A stretch of 64,000 bases of DNA from Wuchereria bancrofti (lineage: Eukaryota; Nematoda; Chromadorea; Rhabditida; Onchocercidae), in NCBI GenBank assembly GCA_005281725.1, contig SSBO01000012.1, forward strand, positions 2,648,194-2,712,193, written 5' to 3'. Numbering within the stretch: position 1 is the stretch's first letter; each line of letters opens with the position of its first letter. Of the stretch, positions 53,601-64,000 are shown piece by piece. A program made the translations under genes and the position numbers. The notes under the pieces were generated by a model that was not told where the DNA came from, ran no database searches, and saw only the letters and a list, made by a program, of their open reading frames with translations.

Positions 53601-56600
53601 TTCGAACTTCCGTGGTAATTACCTTCTTGTTATTATTGAACCAAATAACCTAAATTGAAATTTACCTCACATTCAAATTGCAATGACTATGAAAGATCTA
53701 AAAAATTTTTCTAATGATAGCAAAAGTGTATTACCTGGGGTTCTGGTTGTCCCCCAGCTTTGCATTGTAATTTAATTGTTCTTCCAGAAGGTGTTATCAC
53801 CGACGTGTCAGCATCTTCATCACGTACTTTGAAGTAAGGTGGCACTAAAACCTTACTGTATATTCATGAATTAAAGGGCAAAAGGACAAAATGCCATTTC
53901 GTTTTTCATTTAAAAAGTATCAATCAATGAGTATTTTAAATGGTAGGATAAACGCAATAAAATCAAGAAGTGGTGAAACATTTTAAGAACTAGCAGTAAA
54001 AGAGATCTGTTTCTAATTAAACCAGAAGGAAAACATATCAAATTCCAAAAGTCAGTTATGGGAGAGCGAAGCAGATAAATATGCTGTTCACACTGCAATT
54101 AATTATTTAGATGGAACCTTTCTGGAGAGGGAAAGTGCGTCGAGTAGTAGAGCGTGCTGTCACTGAATTCGTTGTATGCAGAAAAACCATTCTTGCTGTA
54201 ATTGTTGCAGTAGTCGTTGCTATGACCGGAGTATGTATCCTTCTTGGTGCAATGTCAGGAAGATGCGCTTCAACAGATTGATCCGGACGTGGTTGGTCAT
54301 GCATTAAGAAGTCCAAGGATGACTTTTCCGGGATCTTCTCGTCAATTTCACTGGAGAAACTGTCATTGTTGTTGATTAAGATATCAACGTCCTTACTTTC
54401 TTGATCAACATCTTGAATACCATTAGCCGTGATACTTGTACTGATGTCTGGAATTTCTTGTTGGAGTACTGTTCGTGCTCGAAGGCGTTTCTCTGCATTA
54501 TCTAAAGTACTCCAGTCACTCAGTGCTGATTTAATGGCGGTAATTTTTTGCCGTGTTAACAGGTTCGTTAACAAATGACTCACATCCACCCAATTATTTG
54601 CCACTAGCCAGTCGAGTAATTTTACTGGATCTGAAAATTTAGATAAAAAATGAATAATTTTTAAGCAGTGTTCAAAGAAGCATGCTTACCGGACAAAAGA
54701 GCTGTCGCCTGCAAGCCACCGAGTTGCTGTTGCTGATCATGCATTAAATCACTCGGCATTGAATCATGCAACCCAATTCCTTGCAAAATTTCATGCGTGT
54801 CCATTCCCGGTAACTCATTCCCACACGCACCATTTTCACATATTTTTTTCCCTAATGGTTTTCGAATTTTTGATGCATATTTTTTGAAACCTTCACAACG
54901 TTCATCGTTAACCTCAGTCCAATTGACATTTGCTTTTCGGTACTCGCCCGTAAGGTACCACAAGCAAATGCACTTTTCCGGAACGTGTTGAGCCGGGAAT
55001 TCATGCATTAGGAAGTAATCACAGAAATCTGCAACAATATCAAACACGTGCCACAACATCCATCAAACTCATGCAATAGGAGCAAAAAAACCACATTATG
55101 GATTTATTAGCGGTTGCCCCTTTTTCAACTTCAGCAATTTTGAATAAAACTTCAAGTTTTGCATGCATTGAAGCACTTCTGCAGCTCACTAACATGCAAT
55201 TTCAAAAATTCAACTGTACAACTCATATTGATGACGCACAAGGATAAGCCTACTTCCTTGACATGATTTTCAAAATTTCTCGCCCCTCATTTCGAAGTAT
55301 GAGTCGAACATCAACGGAAACTTTTCCAATCAGAGGAAAAGTTATTTCATGCAGTTTACTGATCTATAAATCATTTTACTTCTCCTGTTAAAACCGCTGT
55401 ACACGCTGCACGCATGCTTACCAATAATTTCTAGAGTAAAATTACGAAATATAGAGCCGGCTTGATTCCATACTTTGCACGCCCAAGAGCCCTGCAAATA
55501 CACAAATGATTTGCAAAGAATGCGGATGCTGTGATGAGAATGAAATAAAACAGTATGCATCTGAAGTTTAACCTGATCGCTAACTTCCACCCTTCTAATT
55601 TCCAAGGAGAAATGTTTTTTATTTTCACGAAGGCGTTCATTATTTGCATAAGTTGTGTGGTCCAGAAATTCTCCATTTCTAAACCAGTGAATCTGAAATC
55701 AGAAATTCACCAGATGAACATCATAAATAAGCTTGAATTAATGATGCTCGAGTCATTAGGATTATTCGTTTATTCTTTGTGGCGCCTGCTTGTGCGTGAG
55801 CAACCTAAACCACAGTCTTGCATTCTAAATTAGTGATTCATCTGTTAATCAGACAGTTGTTGACTGAGGTTGTTGGTCAATAGAATAGTCTAATTAGCTT
55901 ACCTGATCTGAGACATTTGTAAAATTGCAGTGGATAGTCAGTTACAAATTTTGAGGATGATTAGTGGGAAACAAACCTTTGGAGCCGGTCTTGCTAATGC
56001 AGTACACTTGAATATTGCTTTGTCGTTCAGGAATACCTCATGAACAACTCTTTGATTTTGCTTGAATCGAGGTGGGCCGGCTAAAAGAAGGTTACGATAA
56101 ACTGTGCGACAATTTATATCCAAAAATTTTTATTTGAAGGTGAATTTCCTTTTACCTAACAGCACTAAAATCTCCACAATTAATGACTATATCAGCAAAA
56201 GATGCTAGTAACCACGCCACTTCATCCCTGGCAGGTTATGGCTTCTTAGTAGTGAATGAAGTATTTGGAAACATGCGGTGTTATTTTCTGATTCACTTTA
56301 AACAAAAATATGGTTTGAGAGTTACAATTCTTCCAAAACTTATCATGTTTTCTTAGTTGACATTTGAACTGTAAGGGATGATGAATGTACAGTTTGTAAG
56401 CATCAGATAACAAATACGACAGCAACACTTATTTATCACTTTTTTGCAGGACGAAAAAAATTCAAAGTTCTAAGAAAGGTGGCAACAGTACATCGCTATT
56501 CATCCTCTCACTCACTAATGTTAGAATTTTGAGTATGGGTAACATATGGTGTGAAAAAAGGAATTTGTTAACAAATTTAAAAAATCTTTCTAAAAATGAT

Positions 56601-56934
56601 TCTCTTAGTAATGTTAAGAAATTAAATAAATCTGAAGTGTAATAGCGAATTTTTGTTCCATGACAGCAAATTTAAAATGAACGAGGAGGAACATGACACT
56701 TGCTCTTTTCTTGATGACAATAAAAGATTTTTTTGACCACTGCTCTATTATGAATAGCCTTCATGAACTAATATATTACGGTACAACACAGTAGTTTTTG
56801 TTAAGTTGAGTATGAAAATAGGTAGCAGACTTACTTTGAAGCCAAGGTCGTAATCCTTTACCACTATTATGTGCAGGCACAATAGCATTCACATGTGCTA
56901 CTAATACTGTTATCAGAAATGTCGCAGGATACAT
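47617..56934 (-). CDS. egl-15: Fibroblast growth factor receptor tyrosine kinase
   Basis: Type I receptor for FGF ligands. Exons in gene order: 56835-56934, 55977-56080, 55573-55692, 55422-55491, 54690-55028, 54118-54630, 53735-53844, 53512-53649, 52800-52940, 52482-52607, 52168-52278, 51823-52050, 51463-51714, 51252-51366, 50985-51163, 50558-50804, 50243-50436, 49968-50133, 49798-49881, 49568-49720, 49038-49192, 48512-48816, about 48190-48337, about 47617-47900. Roughly 1460 residues, long for an FGFR. Signal [17 protein letters not shown]; Ig1 (exons 2-4); an insert of 284 residues (exons 5-6); Ig2 (7-9); Ig3 (9-12); membrane segment [20 protein letters not shown]. The kinase has [30 protein letters not shown] and an activation loop with tandem Tyr (NDYYRKK). 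APE reads ALE, as in some other receptor kinases. The tail is long, Ser-rich, ending near a Gln tract. Two junctions are unsettled: exon 12/13 (phase mismatch) and exon 23/24. The Met at 56985 is an alternative start. Confidence 0.9.
47660..47700 (-). repeat. Gln-codon repeat in FGFR tail
   Basis: CAA/CAG triplets encode [10 protein letters not shown], about 20 residues before the C-terminus. Mixed codons. Confidence 0.85.
48394..48410. repeat. (TA)n microsatellite
   Basis: About eight TA units in an intron of the FGFR gene. Confidence 0.9.
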
Positions 56935-58710
56935 TATTATCAGTTGTTCGAACTGACATAAGGAGACATCGTTGTTTGTAATCAATAAGTTTTGTTTTTT
57001 GGTGAAAAGGTAAAGTTTCTGTTTGGAAAATAAATTGCGACTGCTGAAAAATCTTTGTTATCATTCAACAATTTTTGGAACGCTGTTTATAATATTCTGT
57101 TAAAAAAGTGGAAATCGTAAAAAAGTGGTGGCAGACAGAAATGAAACATGATTAAAATTGTTTGATTTGATATGCTTCGATATGAAAATGATATTGAAAA
57201 TGCTCTTTAGCAATTTTTGATTGAATAGGTTATGAACATTTTCATTACTAATTTTAACATTTAGCTTGAGAACACTTCTGTAATGAACCTTCTTCCCAAA
57301 GACCGAAGTTGTTCCCTCACTGAGTTCAAAGACCTCAATATAATCATATAATGGTATACAAACATAGAAAACAGAGACCATTAGAACTCCAGCAATCACA
57401 TTAATTTCGATGAGTGACATTCAAAAACAATCTGTTGATAATAAAGAATCAAAAAACTGTAAAATGTAGCAATTATGGAAAAAATATCATTTCCTGAGCG
57501 TATAATAATACTTAAGCAAAGAACTGTGAAACGCTTTTTTTTCGCATATTTTTTTGCAGTGTTTTTTTTTCTTTTCTGCATATCTTTTCTGTGATTCATG
57601 ATGAACTCATTTAATTGTTTCTGTAGCCACAATTCTTTACACTTCATAAATGTCAACAGTAATATGTTTTATTATTTTATATTTTAAAAAATAAAATAAA
57701 AAAGGTTCTTTCATCTAAGAGATTGGCTAATGCCTTTCATCATACTTTTACGCGTCTACATATTGCACGTCACTTGACTTGTTACCAAATAACTAATAGA
57801 GAAGAATATGATGCTATCATATCAGCTTTCTATCCTCATTATTGCTTCGGTCTACAGAAGAAATATCAGTAAATAGTATTAACTTGCCTCATTTTTTATA
57901 GTGAAATTTCTTATGAGAAAGTAGAAACTCTCAAAAACATCTGTCATAAAATGAGATGTACACAACCGTATTCGTACAAGTTTTTCAATAATAGCTATTT
58001 GTGCGCTCACCATTAATAATGAAAGCAAAAAATGATAGAGGCAGTAATGATATTCTGCGAACTGCATAATGTACAGCACATTTAAAATCAGTCCGCAATT
58101 TTTTTTCTCTCGGATATTCTCAGACACAAAATAACACATTATGAAACGAATAGTTGATTGTCTTTGTTTATTCATGGAAATGCAAAAGGAAATGGATTAA
58201 TGAAATAAATTCATTAGAGTAAATAAATAGAAGCTAAGAAATTCATAGAAACTGTGTAAAAGTTATGGAAATAGCTCAAGGAAATCAATAACTTCAGATG
58301 GTGTTTGATAATCTAATTCGTCGAAAAGATGATATTTTCTTGCTCATATAGTAGTTGTTGAACAAAATTGCTCTTACTGATTTGTAACAAATTGACTTCC
58401 AAACAACAAAAGACTAAAAGCTTTTACTACAGGTAACGAAAAGCTAGAAGAATCATTGTTAAGGAACTTTTTTCACCTTTCAATGAATCACTTACATCTG
58501 ATGGATACATCCTACTAGTTCACTAGGCTTAACCAACTCGCAGGATGTATCCATCGGATGTGTAATGGAAGATTAAATGAGATCAATAGGTAAAATAATT
58601 ACATTAACTGAAGATTTCGTTTGTTTAGTAGCACAATGCATTCAAAAATGGTTCATTATGAAGTGAGATAAGGAGAAAGGTCGAGAAAAGAGACGAGTAT
58701 TTAATTGCTG
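56935..58710. other. Region upstream of the FGF receptor
   Basis: The FGFR promoter should lie here. Two minus-strand frames are open (57100-57420 and 57396-57656). The first starts MSLIEINVIAGVLMVSVFYV, which could be a signal or membrane anchor, and the second is Lys-rich. Neither shows a splice partner or family match, and neither is called as a gene. The hairpin at 58492-58565 is listed separately. Confidence 0.4.
58492..58565. ncRNA. Strong hairpin, candidate small-RNA precursor
   Basis: Arm ATCTGATGGATACATCCT and its partner AGGATGTATCCATCGGAT pair over 18 bp with one G-U wobble. The outer TTAC/GTAA pairs extend the stem past a 2-base bulge. The loop is about 30 bases. The total of 74 bases is the size of a nematode pre-miRNA. 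No coding frame overlaps it. The almost perfect pairing also fits a young foldback element, so the RNA role is an inference. Confidence 0.4.
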
Positions 58711-59016
58711 TCACAAATAACTCATGATTTTCGCGCAGCGTAATGCATTTCTGACGCGTGCTTCTATTTGCTTGAGTCGATTTTTCAGGTATGTGAGCGT
58801 TTCTTGACTACTACAGGGTAATTCTGATGGAATCTTGGGCGAAGGGTGAGCGAGGCAGCCAGTGATTGCTGAAACCTGTTTTTGTTTTAAAATCAACGGA
58901 GACATTCCTTTTTCGCGCATTCCTCTCGTAATGATGGCATTCAACACCACACCTTATAATCAATTCTCTTTTTCCAACATGCGTGCATTACCCGCAAACA
59001 ACAAGTATAAAATCAT
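58711..59016 (-). CDS. Small protein with N-terminal hydrophobic segment, not recognised
   Basis: Two exons, 58992-59016 and 58711-58952, joined in phase across a 39-bp intron (GTAATG...ATAAG), give 88 residues. The start MILYLLFA plus GGVVLNAIIT forms one signal peptide or membrane anchor. The rest has three Cys (TGCLAH, LPCSS, LRCAK) and a Lys/Arg-rich helical end (LTYLKNRLKQIEARVRNALR). The codons include many GC-rich triplets (CGC, GCG, CTC), unlike the AT-rich surroundings, which supports real coding. The large exon alone (80 codons) is the strongest part; the tiny first exon and very short intron are less sure, and the true N-terminus may lie further upstream. It lies near the hairpin at 58492-58565 and head-on to nothing known. 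I do not recognise the family. Confidence 0.5.
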
Positions 59017-59639
59017 CCTTGGTGATGATGATGTCCTTTGCCCTGCAGTCAAAAAAATCTCTTTATTAAAGAATCTTGAGCTTCACAGAATTTTAAAAAC
59101 CTCGAAATTAATCTATCTAATTATTCTCATTATTTCCCGCCCGTTTGAATTCGAATTCATAGGATAATTGTAAGCGAAGTTGTAAATGTTTTAATTAATT
59201 CAGTAAAAAATTCTACTGTTTTTAGAATCTTCTTCACCAATCAATGTTGGATATAATGAATACTTCCATTTTGCTTCAACCAAAATTCAAGGGATGAAAA
59301 TTCTTCTTAAGCAAGCAACAGTTAAAAGTTGCTTCAAAGGCTGAAAGATATTATCTTTAGCACTCAGAAGTTTCTAACGCAATGCACCGGGTAGTAAGTG
59401 CAGCACCTGATTTAAAGTAAAAACATCATTATGAACAGCACTGATTAATCTGTTATTCATCCACTTATAACTTAATAACTCTTTTTAAACAGTATGAACT
59501 GATGCTGATTTCTAACATGAATTTGATAACAATAAATTGAAATGTAATGGAATGAAAAGAAGTAAGAATACAGAAGTGGACGAAATTCCTTTTTAAGACC
59601 GGTACACCTAACACACAGACACTAAACAGGAACACACAG

Positions 59640-59695
59640 ACATACACCCACAACACCCACATATACACACACATACACACACATACATACATACC
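59640..59695. repeat. (CA)n-rich microsatellite
   Basis: ACAC and ATAC units. The Val/Cys/Tyr-rich frame on the minus strand here is an artefact. Confidence 0.9.
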
Positions 59696-62103
59696 CACAG
59701 ATGGATACTCATCCATATGGCTCTTACACACAGCACATGCATTCACCTTCACATACATATACGCACACAAATTCACAAATTCATTTTCGTGATAACGTTG
59801 ATGGTGATATCTGCGACAGCATTTATTATCGTAAAAGACGCAATGCGATTAATGCTTTTCAGCAAATCGCGTATACTTGAAAACCATTCTCTACTGCAAC
59901 GTACATCTATCTACCAATGTGTCGTGTGTCACCCTCTTCCGCATCCTTCTATTAAAGTGCTGTAATAAATGTGGTTGATCGTTACAATTACTGGCAATGT
60001 TATCACTTATTTGATATAATTAAAATCTTGGTTGAAAGAGGAAGTGGAAATAAATCAATCTGCAACAGTGACTAAGTACTTAAAACTCGCTTTTTTTCCT
60101 CAGCTTTTAAAAAAATTCAAATAAGTTCTCTCTTCCGAAACTTTATACTGTGACTGAAATTGTTAAACTTATAATTTTATTTTTCTACTCACTATAAGTA
60201 TGAATAGTTGTTTAATTAAAAAGACTGCATCGAAGTTTCTTTCTCATTGCTCACATTCACAATTGATAATACTCTAAAATAATTTATGGCGGCAACAACA
60301 ACAACAACTTTTAATAGGCATTCTCTTGTTGCAATGTGTCGAACCAAAAAAAAACAACTGTCACAATAGGAAATTTAAAGCTAATTTGTTCGCTAAATAA
60401 ATTTTTTGCGAAGTTTTATGCTTTCAACTACTCGGCAGAATGCAACACTAAAATGTATTATACGCTATGTTTCATGAAAAAACATAATCATATCACTAAA
60501 CAAATACTGGTTAGTAGTGAACCAAATAATTCACTGAGTTAAATAAATTAATAAAAGTAGTCGTAGATATGCTCAGAAATGAGCCTTATTAGTATTAAAT
60601 TTTTTTTTTTTGTATTTTATTTCAAATATTTCAAAAACACCTTAGACAATTATATTGCATAATCAAACGAAGCAGTGAATAGATTAAATCATAACTTGTA
60701 AAGGTGATAGCCTACTGGCAGATAAATGGTGTAAAATAATAGATGACAGTGATCAGCTGTTGATTTATTATTATTGGTCGAAGTGCTTATAACTATTATC
60801 AGATTATACAAGGTAGCACATTCGATGAGAACGCTCCATTATTTATTACTGATTTTAACGAAATGATTTGTAGAGCATCAAACAATTTAAAAAGCTGACA
60901 GTTAGAACGAGTAACTGATGATGGGAACAGGACCCGCAATTTTCACAGTTCAGAAGTAATTTATGAGAACAAATCTTCCATAACTCATTCACCATTCCTA
61001 TTGTGACTTTAAGATGAATAATTCTACTATTCATTTGCTAGTAGTGTAATACGAATGCTTCTTATGTACATAAAAAGGAGCTTCGCTAGGATTAAATAAC
61101 CTTTTTTGTTGGGAATATATTGCCGACATCTTTCCTATTTCAACATTCATTTCAAAAAAAGTTCAGTTAATTTTTATCTGAACTTGTTTATTCATTAACT
61201 GTTTAATTGCTTCAGCTTGTTAAAAGAGACGTTTACAGTTTTCTTGGAAGACATGAAGACCTCATCACGCATGCTTTTTTATCGTATCTGTAGCTTCGTC
61301 GTGATTTGAATTTGAAATATGTTCAGCTTCCTCTGTCATTTTCATCCTAAAAGAAAAAAAGAGGGCATACGAATGTACTACATAGTAATTGTAATCATTT
61401 TTATAGTTTCCTTAGAGTTTAAATATAGTTTCGAAAAATATTTGCAAAAATAGAATTCGAAATAAGAAGATAGTCCTTTCATCTATCATTTTGGGAAGGC
61501 TATGCAGAATAAAACAAGGAACTGATTTGGAAACTATCAAATAGCCAAACTATAAAATAGCAATTATCGACATTGTATTCATAATGCTATCATATGATAA
61601 TGAAAGTAGTTAAACAGATTCACGTTATCAACATCAACATTTCAATTCAAGCTAATTTTTGGCTTGTAGATTTTGCGCTCATTGTGTAGAAAACTTTTTA
61701 CTGAGCTGCATTTTATGCTATCAATACATACCAAAATATGAAAAAAAATAAATGAGCACTTGAACCGTTATAATTTGTATAAAACAGTGATCGTTAAGTG
61801 ATAAACTTATCACCCTGACGATTCATATTCAATGGAAAGTAAATATATCTTTATTTCTTATTTCATATGTATGCATTGTATTCGTTCAGTATTTTGTATA
61901 TTAAAGACTGAAAACCAATAGTGTTTCAGACGAAATTGTACGATAATTCTATGATAAACCAAATGGTAATTATGATATAGCAAAGAATGTAAACGGAAAT
62001 GCGTTATAATAAATTTCTATGATGATTAACTATTGAAAATAAAAGCAGTCAGAAGGTTTTTGAATATTCGATATTTCGAAGTTCATCCCATATTATTCAT
62101 TAG

Positions 62104-62915
62104 CAAGTGAGGAAATTCTGCAAACTGTAGAGAACCCCGGAAATGAAAGTGAATATAGACCAGATGTCGATGATAATGCTCGTAATCTTTTGTAGCAGTG
62201 TCCCACCACCATTTGTATTCCATATAAACAAGTACTTCATTTTGCAGGAGAACCGCAGATGAAACAAATTCAATTGCTTGGTAACATTTGCTCTTAGAAA
62301 AAGAATTACTGTCACTACTGAAATTCACTCTACTAGTGAATGAACATTTTTCAAATAACAATATCAACCATTTTTTAAACCATAAATGTGAATGTGTCTG
62401 TGTGTTGATGTATGCCTCCTACCTAATGAAGACGGAAGCAAATAAAGGCTCAATCTGAAAGGAATTAGGACAGTTTATTAATATTCGTTAAACCATAAAA
62501 TACTACTCTTTTTTTATTCAACAAACTACGAATTATGGTTTAACAGAAACTCCATGTGCATATCAAACTTATCAGCAACACAGCACTTTAACAAATATTT
62601 GTGCTAACATTTAAACTGAGCTCATGCAAAAAAAAGAAGTCCTGGAGCTTTATGTGTCTTTGAAAGGCAAATTGAACATTATCTCACGGCAGCTAGCCAT
62701 CCGTTTTCGTCCATTATTGGTTCAAAGGATTAGCTGTTAACTTTCTCATCCCAGTAAAATTCCTAAAAACGAGATTCAAATTCACGCAGTACGGGATTTC
62801 TGGGTTAAAATCAAATCTGGACGTTATAAAGTTCTAATTCAAATGAAACATCTACCATTACTTGAATATTACTGTTTTAGATCTCTGGTCACAATCACGT
62901 GAAATAGGGGATTAA
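62104..62915 (+). CDS. Possible small spliced gene (3' part), not recognised
   Basis: Three exons fit by phase: 62104-62181 (SEEILQTVENPGNESEYRPD), 62248-62280 (EPQMKQIQLL) and 62881-62915 (LWSQSREIGD then TAA), with acceptors CATTAG, TTTTGCAG and TGTTTTAG. The acid-rich composition is protein-like and an AATAAA-type stretch follows the stop. No upstream exon is certain; the ATG at 61255 (MKTSSRMLFYRICSF) might supply one by a donor in phase. The opposite strand is also open for 95 codons over the first two exons, which may be a shadow or the reverse. This is weak. Confidence 0.22.
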
Positions 62916-63638
62916 ATAAATTATTTTGTGGCACTATACAACTTAACAGGCTTTAAGTAAGGATAATGCAAAAGGCAAAGCATTGTTGTGATTCAGTGAT
63001 ATAATCAATTGAGAAAAGAAATTTACAGACGGATGAACTTAACTGAATATGATGAGGTTTGCTATTCAAAGTATCATCTCAACAATGATTGATTAAAATC
63101 GGCATCGCAATATTCTAACACGCTAATGAGTAGATAAAACAGATGGCCAAAAAGCAAACTGATGATGAACCTAAATAATGTATTGAAGGAAATCACAAGA
63201 ACAGAGAATGATTGGTTGAAAAAGATGAATAAATAGGAAAAGACGGAAATATTCTATTAGCTTGAACTGATTATCATGTAATTTTCTTAATAAAAACAGC
63301 TTTCTGATAATCATTTCTGCATCACTTAAGTTGCAACATTTTAAGAGTATCAAAAAATGAGGAAACAATTGTAACAGATTATACCTGTTTAAGTGAGATT
63401 TATGAAAGCGAATTAAGAAAGAATTGAGATGGCATTTTAGTTTACTGCGTAGAATTCTAATACCACAAAAGTCTTCAATTTCATCCCATTCATTTTTCTC
63501 CAAAGAGAAAATTTTACTTGGTTTTATGCTTAAAATATATAAAATATATTGATCTGATTTTCATTTTTATCATAATTAATACGCTGCTCCAAAATGGATC
63601 ATTTTGCAAAAGTCTTCCCCTCACATATCGCATTATAA

Positions 63639-63944
63639 TTAACCGATAGCTCCTTTATGAGCTAAGAACTCCAATAAGGTTTCAATTTCCACGTTAATGT
63701 TGGCAGTAGCACGACCGATTCGTTGCGCGATTTCATTCGTTTCACCATCATCAAATGATCGACCACAGAACGATGCCACCATTGCTTGCGCATTTGCATC
63801 ATCACTTAAATTCACATAACTAAAAAAGTAAATCACACCATCCATTTCCTCTTTTGCCCAGAAAACGTGGTCTCACTCGAGAACATTGCAAATATTCATC
63901 TGACTGTAACTCTTGTCAACATCAACAGAACACTTTCTCCCCAT
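63639..63944 (-). CDS. Small two-exon protein of 82 residues, not recognised (start may be further upstream)
   Basis: Exons 63877-63944 and 63639-63819 are joined in phase across a 57-bp intron (GTGAGA...TTTTTAG). The protein starts MGRKCSVDVDKSYSQMN and continues YVNLSDDANAQAMVASFCGR, then a helical, acid-rich end (INVEIETLLEFLAHKGAIG). There is no signal peptide or membrane segment. Codon choice is mixed and not AT-driven (GCG, CGC, GTC), and both splice sites are good, so it is probably real. The frame stays open upstream of this Met for some codons, so the window edge may cut off more exons. I do not recognise the family. Confidence 0.6.
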
Positions 63945-64000
63945 CTTGGATAAGCCAGTGAACAACACATTTTTAACAAATTTAATTTGTAATACTAAAG

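Larger units (their letters stand above)
59017..63638. other. Interval without a confident gene
   Basis: Holds CA-rich repeats (59640-59695) and AT-rich sequence. Weak exon candidates: on the plus strand 62104-62915 (listed). On the minus strand a last exon at 61273-61348 (acceptor TTTTAG, MKMTEEAEHISNSNHDEATD then a stop) and an exon ending near 63385 with donor AACAG|GTATAA whose frame reads LEKNEWDEIEDFCGIRILRS. These could belong to a gene whose other exons I cannot find. Confidence 0.4.

Noticed and set aside
57100..57656. Two adjoining minus-strand frames upstream of the FGF receptor
   Set aside because: They lie in different frames, share no splice sites that join them, and show no family resemblance. 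One is Lys-rich from A-runs.
59465..59776. 103-codon minus-strand frame with Val/Cys/Tyr repeats
   Set aside because: Caused by the CA-rich microsatellite.
1..64000. CRISPR arrays, bacterial operons, rRNA or Wolbachia genes
   Set aside because: No regularly spaced repeats, no Shine-Dalgarno-linked gene runs and no bacterial-type long frames were seen; all supported genes are spliced nematode genes.

Overview
The window is nuclear DNA of a filarial nematode. It is AT-rich, genes carry many introns of about 50 bp to several kb with worm-type splice sites (GTAAG-type donors, TTTCAG/TTTTAG acceptors), and an innexin gap-junction gene is present. The secreted glutathione peroxidase at 41008-42571 is recalled to be nearly identical to the cuticular GPX (gp29/gp30) of lymphatic filariae, so Brugia, Wuchereria or a close relative is likely. 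Exon models were built by hand from reading frame, splice dinucleotides and intron phase. Where every junction agrees in phase, the model is strong.

Layout. 110-2182 (+): JMJD6/psr-1 JmjC gene, recognisable over six exons but carrying two frameshifts and a nonsense codon, so probably a pseudogene. 2723-5426 (-): intact 8-exon mannose-1-phosphate guanylyltransferase beta. 5427-10390: no confident gene, an interrupted ORF and a GC-richer island. 10391-17338 (+): ETS transcription factor with Pointed and ETS domains. 18339-22372 or further (-): unrecognised single-pass membrane protein. 23.4-34.1 kb: gene-poor, with simple repeats, a short mariner-like element and a reverse-transcribing-element RNase H fossil. 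34154-37752 (+): innexin. 41008-42571 (+): secreted Cys-type GPX. 43827-46665 (+): divergent G-protein alpha subunit with two non-GT donors. 47617-56934 (-): FGF receptor (EGL-15 type) with an unusually large extracellular insert. 56.9-64 kb: two small unrecognised genes on the minus strand (58711-59016 and 63639-63944), a strong RNA-type hairpin (58492-58565) and weak exon candidates.

The genes do not form one pathway. Several concern signalling and cell contact (FGF receptor, G-alpha, innexin, ETS factor); GMPPB supplies GDP-mannose for glycosylation, and GPX is a surface or secreted antioxidant. No operon is evident: most neighbours are convergent or separated by more than 1 kb. I did not find a clearly new multi-gene system. 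The leads most worth checking are the decayed JMJD6 locus, the G-alpha donor site in its P-loop, the 284-residue FGFR insert, the unrecognised membrane protein and the hairpin near 58.5 kb.
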